Shown piece after piece: positions 46,701 through 61,700 of a stretch of 64,000 nucleotides of DNA. Both the position numbers and the translations under genes were made by a program. The stretch covers positions 49,862,401 through 49,926,400 of the forward strand of contig OY970830.1 of NCBI GenBank assembly GCA_963853835.1. The letters are read 5' to 3'. How positions within the stretch are numbered: position 1 is the first letter of the stretch; each line of letters opens with the position of its first letter. The notes under the pieces were generated by a model. The model made no database searches, was not told where the DNA came from, and saw only the letters and a program-made list of their open reading frames with translations. The DNA is from Calendula officinalis. Its lineage: Eukaryota; Streptophyta; Magnoliopsida; Asterales; Asteraceae.

Positions 46701-49700
46701 AGTAATAGAGGTCCATAACCCATAACCATGGTCCTTGAACCATTATAACCACTAAATGTCCATAACTGATATTGATGGCCCTTGAACCATTATAACTACA
46801 AGCCATGACCAATACCCTATAGATATCCATTTTACAAGTAATAGGTGTCGATAACCCATAACCATGGCCATTGAACCATTATAACCACTAGATGTCCATA
46901 ACTCATATCGATGGCCCTTGAACCATTATTACTACTAGCCATGACCAATAGCCTATAGATATCCATTTTACAAGTAATAGAGGTCCATAACCCATAACCA
47001 AGGCCATTGAACCATTATAACCACTACATGTCCATAACTCATATCGATGGCCCTTAAACCATTATAATTACTAGTCATGGCAATAGCCTATAGATATCCA
47101 TTTTACAAGTAATAGGTGTCCATAACCCACAACCATGGCCCTTGAACCATTATAACCACTAGATGTCCATAACTCATATCGATGGCCCTTGAACCATTAT
47201 AACTACTAGCCATGACCAATAATAGCCTATAGATATCCATTTTACAAGTAATCGGTGTCCATAACCCATAACCATGGTCCTTGAACCATTACTACAGATA
47301 TGCATTTTACAAGTAATAAGCGTCCATAACCCATAACCAAGGACATTGAATCATTATAACCATTACATGTCCATAACTCATATAGATGGCCCTCGGACAC
47401 TTATAACTACTAGCCTTGACCAATAGCCTATAGATATCCATTTTACTAGTAATAGGTGTCCATAACCCATAACCATGGTCCTTGAACCATTATAACCACT
47501 AGATGTCCATAACTGATACTGATGGCCCTTGAACCATTATAACTACAAGCCATGACCAATAGCCTATAGATATCCATTTTACAAGTAATAGGTGTCCATA
47601 ACCCACAACCATGGCCCTTGAACCATTATAACCACTAGATGTCCATAACTCATATCGATGGCCCTTGAACCATTATAACTACTAGCCATGACCAATAGCC
47701 TATAGATATCCATTTTACAAGTAATCGGTGTCCATAACCCATAACCATGGTCCTTGAACCAAAATAACCACTAGATGTCCATAAATGATACAGACGACCC
47801 TTGAACCATTATAACTACTAGCCATGTCCAATGGCCTATACATATCCATTTTACAAGTAATAGGTGTCCATAACCCATAACCATGGCCCTTGAACCATTA
47901 TAACCACTAGATGTCCATAACTCATACCGATGGCCCTTGAACAATTATAACTACTAGCCATGACCAATAGCCTATACATATCCATTTTACAAGTAATAGG
48001 TGTCTATAACCCATAACCATGGCCCTTGAACCATTATAACCACTAGATGTCCATAACTCATACTGATGGCCCTTGAACCATTATAACTGCTAGCCATGAC
48101 CAATAGCCTATAGATATCCATTTTACAAGTAATAGGTGTCCATAACCCATAACCATGGTCCTTGAACCATTATAACCACTAGATGTCCATAACTGATACC
48201 GATGGCCCTTGAACCATTATAACTACTAGCCATGACCAATAGCCTATACATATCCATTTTACAAGTAATAGGTGTCCATAACCCATAACCATGGCCCTTG
48301 ACCATTATAACCACTAGATGTCCATAACTCATACCGATGGCCCTTGAACAATTATAACTACTAGCCATGACCGATAGCCTATACATATCCATTTTATAAG
48401 TAATAGGTGTCCATAACCCATGACCATGGTCCTTGAACCATTATAACCACTAGATGTCCATAACTCATATCGATGGCCCTTGAACCATTATAACTACTAG
48501 CCATGACCAATAGCCTATAGATATCCATTTTACAAGTAATAGGTGTCCATAACCCATAACCATGGTCCTTGAACCAATATAACCACTAGATGTCCATAAA
48601 TGATACAGACGACCCTTGAACCATTATAACTACTAGCCATGTCCAATGGCCTACAGATATCCATTTTACAAGTAATAGGCGTCCATAACCCATAACCATG
48701 GTCCTTGAACCATTATACCACTAGATGTCCATAACTGATAGTGATGGCCCTTGAACCATTATAACTACTAGCCATGACCAATAGCCTATAGATATGCATT
48801 TTACAAGTAATAGGGGTCCATAACCCATAACCAAGGCCATTGAATAATTATAACCACTACATGTCCATAACTCATATCGATGGCCCTTGAACCTTTATAA
48901 CTACTAGCCATGACCAATAGCCTATAGATATTTATTTTACAAGTAATAGGTGTCCATAACCCACAACCATGGCCCTTGAACCATTATAGCCACTAGATGT
49001 CCATAACTCATATCGATGGCCCTTGAACCATTATAACTACTAGCCATGACCAATAGCCTATAGATATCCATTTTACAAGTAATAGGTGTCCATAACCCAT
49101 AACCATGGTCCTTGAACCAATATAACCACTAGATGTCCATAAATGATACAGACGACCCTTGAACCATTATAACTACTAGCCATGTCCAATGGCCTACAGA
49201 TATCCATTTTACAAGTAATAGGCGTCCATAACCCATAACCATGGTCCTTGAACCATTATACCACTAGATGTCCATAACTGATAGTGATGGCCCTTGAACC
49301 ATTATAACTACTAGCCATGACCAATAGCCTATAGATATGCATTTTACAAGTAATAGGGGTCCATAACCCATAACCAAGGCCATTGAATCATTATAACCAC
49401 TACATGTTCATAACTCATATCGATGGCCCTTGAACCTTTATAACTACTAGCCATGACCAATAGCCTATAGATATTTATTTTACAAGTAATAGGTGTCCAT
49501 AACCCATAACCATGGTCCTTGAACCATTATGACCACTAGATGACCATAACTGATACTGATGGCCCTTGAACCATTATAACTACTAGCCATGACCAATAGC
49601 CTATTGATATCCATTTTACAAGTAATAGGTGTCCATAACCCATAACGATGGCCCTTGAACCATTATAACTACTAGCCACGAGCAATGGACTACAAATATG

Positions 49701-52700
49701 CATTTTACAAGTAATAGGTGTCCATAACCCTTAACCAAGGCCATTGAATCATTATAACCACTACATGTCCATAACCCATAACCAGGGCCCTTGAACCATT
49801 ATAACTAGTAGCCATGACCAATAGCCTATAGATATCCATTTAAAAGTAATAGGAGTCCATAACCCATAACCATGGCCCTTGAACCATTATAACCACTTGA
49901 TGTCCATAACTGATACTGATGGCCCTTGAACCATTATACCACTAGATGTCCATAACTGATACTGATGGCCCTTGAACCATTATAACTACTAGCCATGACC
50001 AATAGCCTATACATATCCATTTTACAAGTAATAGGTGTCCATAACCCATAACCATGGCCCTTGAACCATTATAACCACCAGATGTCCATAACTCATACCG
50101 ATGGCCCTTGAACAATTATAACTACTAGCCATGACCAATAGCCTATACATATCCATTTTACAAGTAATAGGTGTCCATAACCCATGACCATGGCCCTTGA
50201 ACCATTATAACCACTAGATGTCCATAACTCATACCGATGGCCCTTGAACCATTATTACTACTAGCCATGACCAATAGCCTATAGTTATCCATATTACAAG
50301 TAATAGGTGTCCATTACCCATAACCATGGCCCTTGAACCATTAAAACCACTAGATGTCCATAACTCATAGCGATGGCCCTTGAACCATTATAACTACTAG
50401 CCATGACCAAATAGCCTATAGATATCCATTTTACAAGTAATAGGTGTCCATAACCCATAACCATGGTCCTTGTACCATTATAACCACTACATGTCCATAA
50501 CTCATATCGATGGTCCTTGAACCATTATACCTACTAGCCATGACCAGTACCCTATAGATATCCATTTTACAAGTAATAGGTGTCCATAACCCATGACCAT
50601 GAGCTTGAACCATTATAACCACTTGATGTCCATAACTGATACCGATGGCCCTTCAACCATTATAACTACTAGCCATGACCAATAGCCTATACATATCCAT
50701 TTTACAAGTAATAGGTGTCCATAACCCATAACCATGGCCCTTGAACCATTATAACCACTAGATGTCCATAACCCATAACCATGGCCCTTGAACCATTATA
50801 ACTAGTGGTCATGACCAATAGCCTATAGATATCCATTTTAAAAGTAATAGGTGTCCATAACCCATAACCATGGCCCTTGAACCATTATAACCACTAGATG
50901 TCCATAACTGATAAATGATGGCCCTTGAACCATTATAACTACTAGCCATGACGAATAGCCTATAGATATCCATTATACAAGTAATAGGTGTCCATAACTC
51001 ATATCGATGGCCCTTGAACCATTATAACTACTAGCCACGAGCAAGGGACTACAGATATGCATTTTACAAGTAATAAGTGTCCATAACCCATAACCAAGGC
51101 CATTGAATCATTATAACCACTACATGTCCATAACTCATATCGATGGCCCTCGGACACTTATAACTACTAGCCTTGACCAATAGCCTATAGATATCCATTT
51201 TACTAGTAATAGGTGTCCATAACCCATAACCATGGTCCTTGAACCATTATAACCACTAAATGTCCATAACTGATACTGATGGCCCTTGAACCATTATAAC
51301 TACAAGCCATGACCAATACCCTATAGATATCCATTTTACAAGTAATAGGTGTCGATAACCCATAACCATGGCCATTGAACCATTATAACCACTAGATGTC
51401 CATAACTCATACCGATGGCCCTTGAACCATTATTACTACTAGCCATGACCAATAGCCTATAGATATCCATTTTACAAGTAATAGAGGTCCATAACCCATA
51501 ACCATGGCCCTTGAACCATTATAACCACTAGATGTCCATAATTTATATCGATGGCCCTTGAACCATTATTACTACTAGCCATGACCAATAGCCTATACAT
51601 ATTCATTTTACAAGTAATAGGTGTCCATAACCAATAACCATGGCCCTTGAACCATTATAACCACTAGATTTCCATAACTCATACCGATGGCCCTTGAACA
51701 ATTATAACTAGTAGCCATGACCAATAGCCTATACATATCCATTTTACAAGTAATAGGTGTCAATAACCCATGACCATGGTCCTTGAACCATTATAACCAC
51801 TACATGTCCATAACTGATATCGATGGCCCTTAAACCATTATAATTACTAGTCATGGCAATAGCCTATAGATATCCATTTTACAAGTAATAGGTGTCCATA
51901 ACCCACAACCATGGCCCTTGAACCATTATAACCACTAGATGTCCATAACTCATATCGATGGCCCTTGAACCATTATAACTACTAGCCATGACCAATAGCC
52001 TATAGATATCCATTTTACAAGTAATAGGTGTCCATAACCCATAACCATGGTCCTTGAACCAATATAACCACTAGATGTCCATAAATGATACAGACGACCC
52101 TTGAACCATTATAACTACTAGCCATGTCCAATGGCCTACAGATATCCATTTTACAAGTAATAGGCGTCCATAACCCATAACCATGGTCCTTGAACCATTA
52201 TACCACTAGATGTCCATAACTGATAGTGATGGCCCTTGAACCATTATAACTACTAGCCATGACCAATAGCCTATACATATCCATTTTACAAGTAATAGGT
52301 GTCCATAACCCATAACCATGGCCCTTGAACCATTATAACCACCACATGTCCATAACTCATACCGATGGCCCTTGAACCATTATAACTACTAGCCATGACC
52401 AATAGCCTATACATATCCATTTTACAAGTAATAGGTGTCCATAACCCATAGCCATGGCCCTTGAACCATTATAACCACTAGATGTCCATAACTCATACAG
52501 ATGGCCCTTGAACCATTATAACTGCTAGCCTTGACCAATAGCCTATAGATATCCATTTTACAAGTAATAGGTGTCCATAACCCATAACCATGGTCCTTGA
52601 ACCATTATAACCACTAGATGTCCATAACTGATACCGATGGCCCTTGAACCATTATAACTACTAGCCATGACCAATAGCCTATACATATCCATTTTACAAG

Positions 52701-55700
52701 TAATAGGTGTCCATAACCCATAACCATGGCCCTTGAACCATTATAACCACTAGATGTCCATAACTCATACCGATGGCCCTTGAACAATTATAACTACTAG
52801 CCATGACCAATAGCCTATACATATCCATTTTACAAGTAATAGGTGTCCATAACCCATGACCATGGTCCTTGAACCATTATAACCACTAGATGTCCATAAC
52901 TGATATCGATGGCCCTTAAACCATTATAATTACTAGTCATGGCAATAGCCTATAGATATCCATTTTACAAGTAATAGGTGTCCATAACCCACAACCATGG
53001 CCCTTGAACCATTATAACCACTAGATGTCCATAACTCATATCGATGGCCCTTGAACCATTATAACTACTAGCCATGACCAATAGCCTATAGATATCCATT
53101 TTACAAGTAATAGGTGTCCATAACCCATAACCATGGTCCTTGAACCAATATAACCACTAGATGTCCATAAATGATACAGACGACCCTTGAACCATTATAA
53201 CTACTAGCCATGTCCAATGGCCTACAGATATCCATTTTACAAGTAATAGGCGTCCATAACCCATAACCATGGTCCTTGAACCATTATACCACTAGATGTC
53301 CGTAACTGATAGTGATGGCCCTTGAACCATTATAACTACTAGCCATGACCAATAGCCTATAGATATGCATTTTACAAGTAATAGGGGTCCATAACCCATA
53401 ACCAAGGCCATTGAATCATTATAACCACTACATGTCCATAACTCATATCGATGGCCCTTGAACCTTTATAACTACTAGCCATGACCAATAGCCTATAGAT
53501 ATTTATTTTACAAGTAATAGGTGTCCATAACCCATAACCATGGTCCTTGAACCATTATGACCACTAGATGTCCATAACTGATACTGATGGCCCTTGAACC
53601 ATTATAACTACTAGCCATGACCAATAGCCTATTGATATCCATTTTACAAGTAATAGGTGTCCATAACCCATAACGATGGCCCTTGAACCATTATAACTAC
53701 TAGCCACGAGCAATGGACTACAAATATGCATTTTACAAGTAATAGGTGTCCATAACCCTTAACCAAGGCCATTGAATCATTATAACCACTACATGTCCAT
53801 AACCCATAACCAGGGCCCTTGAACCATTATAACTAGTAGCCATGACCAATAGCCTATAGATAAACATTTAAAAGTAATAGGAGTCCATAACCCATAACCA
53901 TGGCCCTTGAACCATTATAACCACTTGATGTCCATAACTGATACTGATGGCCCTTGAACCATTATACCACTAGATGTCCATAACTGATACTGATGGCCCT
54001 TGAACCATTATAACTACTAGCCATGACCAATAGCCTATACATATCCATTTTACAAGTAATAGGTGTCCATAACCCATAACCATGGCCCTTGAACCATTAT
54101 AACCACCAGATGTCCATAACTCATACCGATGGCCCTTGAACAATTATAACTATTAGCCATGACCAATAGCCTAGGCATATCCATTTTACAAGTAATAGGT
54201 GTCCATAACCCATGACCATGGCCCTTGAACCATTATAACCACTAGATGTCCACAACTCATACCGATGGCCCTTGAACCATTATTACTACTAGCCATGACC
54301 AAAAGCCTATAGTTATCCATATTACAAGTAATAGGTGTCCATTACCCATAACCAAGGCCCTTGAACCATTAAAACCACTAGATGTCCATAACTCATAGCG
54401 ATGGCCCTTGAACCATTATAACTACTAGCCATGACCAAATAGCCTATAGATATCCATTTTACAAGTAATAGGTGTCCATAACCCATAACCATGGTCCTTG
54501 TACCATTATAACCACTACATGTCCATAACTCATATCGATGGTCCTTGAACCATTATACCTACTAGCCATGACCAGTACCCTATAGATATCCATTTTACAA
54601 GTAATAGGTGTCCATAACCCATGACCATGGTCCTTGAACCATTATAACCACTTGATGTCCATAACTGATACCGATGGCCCTTCAACCATTATAACTACTA
54701 GCCATGACCAATAGCCTATACATATCCATTTTACAAGTAATAGGTGTCCATAACCCATAACCATGGCCCTTGAACCATTATAACCACTAGATGTCCATAA
54801 CCCATAACCATGGCCCTTGAACCATTATAACTAGTGGTCATGACCAATAGCCTATAGATATCCATTTTAAAAGTAATAGGTGTCCATAACCCATAACCAT
54901 GGCCCTTGAACCATTATAACCACTAGATGTCCATAACTGATAAATGATGGCCCTTGAACCATTATAACTACTAGCCATGACGAATAGCCTATAGATATCC
55001 ATTATACAAGTAATAGGTGTCCATAACTCATATCGATGGCCCTTGAACCATTATAACTACTAGCCACGAGCAAGGGACTACAGATATGCATTTTACAAGT
55101 AATAAGTGTCCATAACCCATAACCAAGGCCATTGAATCATTATAACCACTACATGTCCATAACGCATATCGATGGCCCTCGGACACTTATAACTACTAGC
55201 CTTGACCAATAGCCTATAGATATCCATTTTACTAGTAATAGGTGTCCATAACCCATAACCATGGTCCTTGTACCATTATAACCACTAAATGTCCATAACT
55301 GATACTGATGGCCCTTGAACCATTATAACTACAAGCCATGACCAATACCCTATAGATATCCATTTTACAAGTAATAGGTGTCGATAACCCATAACCATGG
55401 CCATTGAACCATTATAACCACTAGATGTCCATAACTCATACCGATGGCCCTTGAACCATTATTACTACTAGTCATGACCAATAGCCTATAGATATCCATT
55501 TTACAAGTAATAGGGGTCCATAACCCATAACCATGGCCCTTGAACCATTATAACCACTAGATGTCCATAATTTATATCGATGGCCCTTGAACCATTATTA
55601 CTACTAGCCATGACCAATAGCCTATACATATTCATTTTACAAGTAATAGGTGTCCATAACCCATAACCAAGGCCATTGAACCATTATAACCACTACATGT

Positions 55701-58700
55701 CCATAACTCATATCGATGGCCCTTAAACCATTATAATTACTAGTCATGGCAATAGCCTATAGATATCCATTTTACAAGTAATAGGTGTCCATAACCCATA
55801 ACCATGGCCCTTGAACCATCATGACCAATAGGGGTCCATAATTCATACCGATGGCCCTTGAACCATTATTACTACTAGCCATGACCAATAGCCTATAGAT
55901 ATCCATTTTACAAGTAATAGGTGTCCATAACCCATAACCATGGTCCTTGAACCAATATAACCACTAGATGTCCATAAATGATACAGACGACCCTTGAACC
56001 ATTATAACTACTAGCCATGTCCAATGGCCTACAGATATCCATTTTACAAGTAATAGGCGTCCATAACCCATAACCATGGTCCTTGAACCATTATACCACT
56101 AGATGTCCATAACTGATAGTGATGGCCCTTGAACCATTATAACTACTAGCCATGACCAATAGCCTATAGATATGCATTTTACAAGTAATAGGGGTCCATA
56201 ACCCATAACCAAGGCCATTGAATCATTATTACCACTACATGTCCATAACTCATATCGATGGCCCTTGAACCATTATGACTACTAGCCATGACCAATAGCC
56301 TATATATATCTATTTTACAAGTAATAGGTGTCCATAACCCATAACCATGGTCCTTGAACCATTATGACCACTAGATGTCCATAACTGATACTGATGGCCC
56401 TTGAACCATTATAACTACTAGCCATGACCAATAGCCTATTGATATCCATTTTACAAGTAATAGGTGTCCATAACCCATAACGATGGCCCTTGAACCATTA
56501 TAACTACTAGCCACGAGCAATGGACTACAAATATGCATTTTACAAGTAATAGGTGTCCATAACCCTTAACCAAGGCCATTGAATCATTATAACCACTACA
56601 TGTCCATAACCCATAACCAGGGCCCTTGAACCATTATAACTAGTAGCCATGACCAATAGCCTATAGATATCCATTTAAAAGTAATAGGAGTCCATAACCC
56701 ATAACCATGGCCCTTGAACCATTATAACCACTTGATGTCCATAACTGATACTGATGGCCCTTGAACCATTATACCACTAGATGTCCATAACTGATACTGA
56801 TGGCCCTTGAACCATTATAACTACTAGCCATGACCAATAGCCTATACATATCCATTTTACAAGTAATAGGTGTCCATAACCCATAACCATGGCCCTTGAA
56901 CCATTATAACCACCAGATGTCCATAACTCATATCGATGGCCCTTGAACCATTATAACTACTAGCCATGACCAATAGCCTATACATATCCATTTTACAAGT
57001 AATAGGTGTCCATAACCCATAGCCATGGCCCTTGAACCATTATAACCACTAGATGTCCATAACTCATACTGATGGCCCTTGAACCATTACAACTGCTAGC
57101 CATGACCAATAGCCTATAGATATCCATTTTACAAGTAATAGGTGTCCATAACCCATAACCATGGTCCTTGAACCATTATAACCACTAGATGTCCATAACT
57201 GATACCGATGTCCCATGAACCATTATAACTACTAGCCATGACCAATAGCCTATACATATCCATTTTACAAGTAATAGGTGTCCATAACCCATAGCCATGG
57301 CCCTTGAACCATTATAACCACTAGATGTCCATAACTGATACCGATGGCCCTTGAACCATTATAACTACTAGCCATGACCAATAGCCTATACATATCCATT
57401 TTACAAGTAATAGGTGTCCATAACCCATGACCATGGCCCTTGAACCATTATAACCACTAGATGTCCATAACTCATTCCGATGGCCCTTGACCAATTATAA
57501 CTACTAGCCATGACCAATAGCCTATACATATCCATTTTACAAGTAATAGGTGTCCATAACCCATGACCATGGCCCTTGAACCATTATAACCACTAGATGT
57601 CCATAACTCATACCGATGGCCCTTGAACCATTATTACTACTAGCCATGACCAATAGCCTATAGTTATCCATATTACAAGTAATAGGTGTCCATTACCCAT
57701 AACCATGGCCCTTGAACCATTAAAACCACTAGATGTCCATAACTCATAGTGATGGCCCTTGAACCATTATAACTACTAGCCATGACCAAATAGCCTATAG
57801 ATATCCATTTTACAAGTAATAGGTGTCCATAACCCATAACCATGGTCCTTGTACCATTATAATCACTACATGTCCATAACGCATATCGATGGTCCTTGAA
57901 CCATTATACCTACTAGCCATGACCAGTACCCTATAGATATCCATTTTACAAGTAATAGGTGTCCATAACCCATGACCATGGTCCATGAACCATTATAACC
58001 ACTTGATGTCCATAACTGATACCGATGGCCCTTCAACCATTATAACTACTAGCCATGACCAATGGCCTACAGATATCCATTTTACAAGTAATAGGCGTCC
58101 ATAACCCATAACCATGGTCCTTGAACCATTATACCACTAGATGTCCATAACTGATAGTGATGGCCCTTGAACCATTATAACTACTAGCCATGACCAATAG
58201 CCTATAGATATGCATTTTACAAGTAATAGGGGTCCATAACCCATAACCAAGGCCATTGAATCATTATAACCACTACATGTCCATAACTCATATCGATGGC
58301 CCTTGAACCTTTATAACTACTAGCCATGACCAATAGCCTATAGATATTTATTTTACAAGTAATAGGTGTCCATAACCCATAACCATGGTCCTTGAACCAT
58401 TATGACCACTAGATGTCCATAACTGATACTGATGGCCCTTGAACCATTATAACTACTAGCCATGACCAATAGCCTATTGATATCCATTTTACAAGTAATA
58501 GGTGTCCATAACCCATAACGATGGCCCTTGAACCATTATAACTACTAGCCACGAGCAATGGACTACAAATATGCATTTTACAAGTAATAGGTGTCCATAA
58601 CCCTTAACCAAGGCCATTGAATCATTATAACCACTACATGTCCATAACCCATAACCAGGGCCCTTGAACCATTATAACTAGTAGCCATGACCAATAGCCT

Positions 58701-61700
58701 ATAGATAAACATTTAAAAGTAATAGGAGTCCATAACCCATAACCATGGCCCTTGAACCATTATAACCACTTGATGTCCATAACTGATACTGATGGCCCTT
58801 GAACCATTATATCACTAAATGTCCATAACTGATACTGATGGCCCTTGAACCATTATAACTTCTAGCCATGACCAATAGCCTATACATATCCATTTTACAA
58901 GTAATAGGTGTCCATAACCCATAACCATGGCCCTTGAACCATTATAACCACCAGATGTCCATAACTCATACCGATGGCCCTTGAACAATTATAACTATTA
59001 GCCATGACTAATAGCCTATGCATATCCATTTTACAAGTAATAGGTGTCCATAACCCATGACCATGGCCCTTGAACCATTATAACCACTAGATGTCCATAA
59101 CTCATACCGATGGCCCTTGAACCATTATTACTACTAGCCATGACCAAAAGCCTATAGTTATCCATATTACAAGTAATACGTGTCCATTACCCATAACCAA
59201 GGCCCTTGAACCATTAAAACCACTAGATGTCCATAACTCATAGCGATGGCCCTTGAACCATTATAACTACTAGCCATGACCAAATAGCCTATAGATATCC
59301 ATTTTACAAGTAATAGGTGTCCATAACCCATAACCATGGTCCTTGTACCATTATAACCACTACATGTCCATAACTCATATCGATGGTCCTTGAACCATTA
59401 TACCTACTAGCCATGACCAGTACCCTATAGATATCCATTTTACAAGTAATAGGTGTCCATAACCCATGACCATGGTCCTTGAACCATTATAACCACTTGA
59501 TGTCCATAACTGATACCGATGGCCCTTCAACCATTATAACTACTAGCCATGACCAATAGCCTATACATATCCATTTTACAAGTAATAGGTGTCCATAACC
59601 CATAACCATGGCCCTTGAACCATTATAACCACTAGATGTCCATAACCCATAACCATGGCCCTTGAACCATTATAACTAGTGGTCATGACCAATAGCCTAT
59701 AGATATCCATTTTAAAAGTAATAGGTGTCCATAACCCATAACCATGGCCCTTGAACCATTATAACCACTAGATGTCCATAACTGATAAATGATGGCCCTT
59801 GAACCATTATAACTACTAGCCATGACGAATAGCCTATAGATATCCATTATACAAGTAATAGGTGTCCATAACTCATATCGATGGCCCTTGAACCATTATA
59901 ACTACTAGCCACGAGCAAGGGACTACAGATATGCATTTTACAAGTAATAAGTGTCCATAACCCATAACCAAGGCCATTGAATCATTATAACCACTACATG
60001 TCCATAACTCATATCGATGGCCCTCGGACACTTATAACTACTAGCCTTGACCAATAGCCTATAGATATCCATTTTACTAGTAATAGGTGTCCATAACCCA
60101 TAACCATGGTCCTTGAACCATTATAACCACTAAATGTCCATAACTGATACTGATGGCCCTTGAACCATTATAACTACAAGCCATGACCAATACCCTATAG
60201 ATATCCATTTTACAAGTAATAGGTGTCGATAACCCATAACCATGGCCATTGAACCATTATAACCACTAGATGTCCATAACTCATACCGATGGCCCTTGAA
60301 CCATTATTACTACTAGCCATGACCAATAGCCTATAGATATCCATTTTACAAGTAATAGGGGTCCATAACCCATAACCATGGCCCTTGAACCATTATAACC
60401 ACTAGATGTCCATAATTTATATCGATGGCCCTTGAACCATTATTACTTCTAGCCATGACCAATAGCCTATACATATTCATTTTACAAGTAATAGGTGTCC
60501 ATAACCCATAACCAAGGCCATTGATTCATTATAACCACTACATGTCCATAACTCATATCGATGGCCCTTAAACCATTTAATTACTAGTCATGGCAATAGC
60601 CTATAGATATCCATTTTACAAGTAATAGGTGTCCATAACCCATAACCATGGCCCTTGAACCATCATGACCAATAGGGGTCCATAATTCATACCGATGGCC
60701 CTTGAACCATTATTACTACTAGCCATGACCAATAGCCTATAGATATCCATTTTACAAGTAATAGGTGTCCATAACCCATAACCATGGTCCTTGAACCAAT
60801 ATAACCACTAGATGTCCATAAATGATACAGACGACCCTTGAACCATTATAACTACTAGCCATGTCCAATGGCCTACAGATATCCATTTTACAAGTAATAG
60901 GCGTCCATAACCCATAACCATGGTCCTTGAACCATTATACCACTAGATGTCCATAACTGATAGTGATGGCCCTTGAACCATTATAACTACTTGCCATGAC
61001 CAATAGCCTATAGATATGCATTTTACAAGTAATAGGGGTCCATAACCCATAACCAAGGCCATTGAATCATTATTACCACTACATGTCCATAACTCATATC
61101 GATGGCCCTTGAACCATTATAACTACTAGCCATGACCAATAGCCTATATATATCTATTTTACAAGTAATAGGTGTCCATAACCCATAACCATGGTCCTTG
61201 AACCATTATGACCACTAGATGTCCATAACTGATACTGATGGCCCTTGAACCATTATAACTACTAGCCATGACCAATAGCCTATTGATATCCATTTTACAA
61301 GTAATAGGTGTCCATAACCCATAACGATGGCCCTTGAACCATTATAACTACTAGCCACGAGCAATGGACTACAAATATGCATTTTACAAGTAATAGGTGT
61401 CCATAACCCTTAACCAAGGCCATTGAATCATTATAACCACTACATGTCCATAACCCATAACCAGGGCCCTTGAACCATTATAACTAGTAGCCATGACCAA
61501 TAGCCTATAGATATCCATTTAAAAGTAATAGGAGTCCATAACCCATAACCATGGCCCTTGAACCATTATAACCACTTGATGTCCATAACTGATACTGATG
61601 GCCCTTGAACCATTATACCACTAGATGTCCATAACTGATACTGATGGCCCTTGAACCATTATAACTACTAGCCATGACCAATAGCCTATACATATCCATT

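Noticed and set aside
6087..50622. Open frames of 60-92 codons on the minus strand of the satellite (for example 6087-6269, 30544-30798, 48123-48392), with similar peptides such as HLVVIMVQGPWLWVMDTYYL
   Set aside because: They are translations of the tandem repeat itself, begin and end wherever variants add stops, and show no independent signal of a gene.
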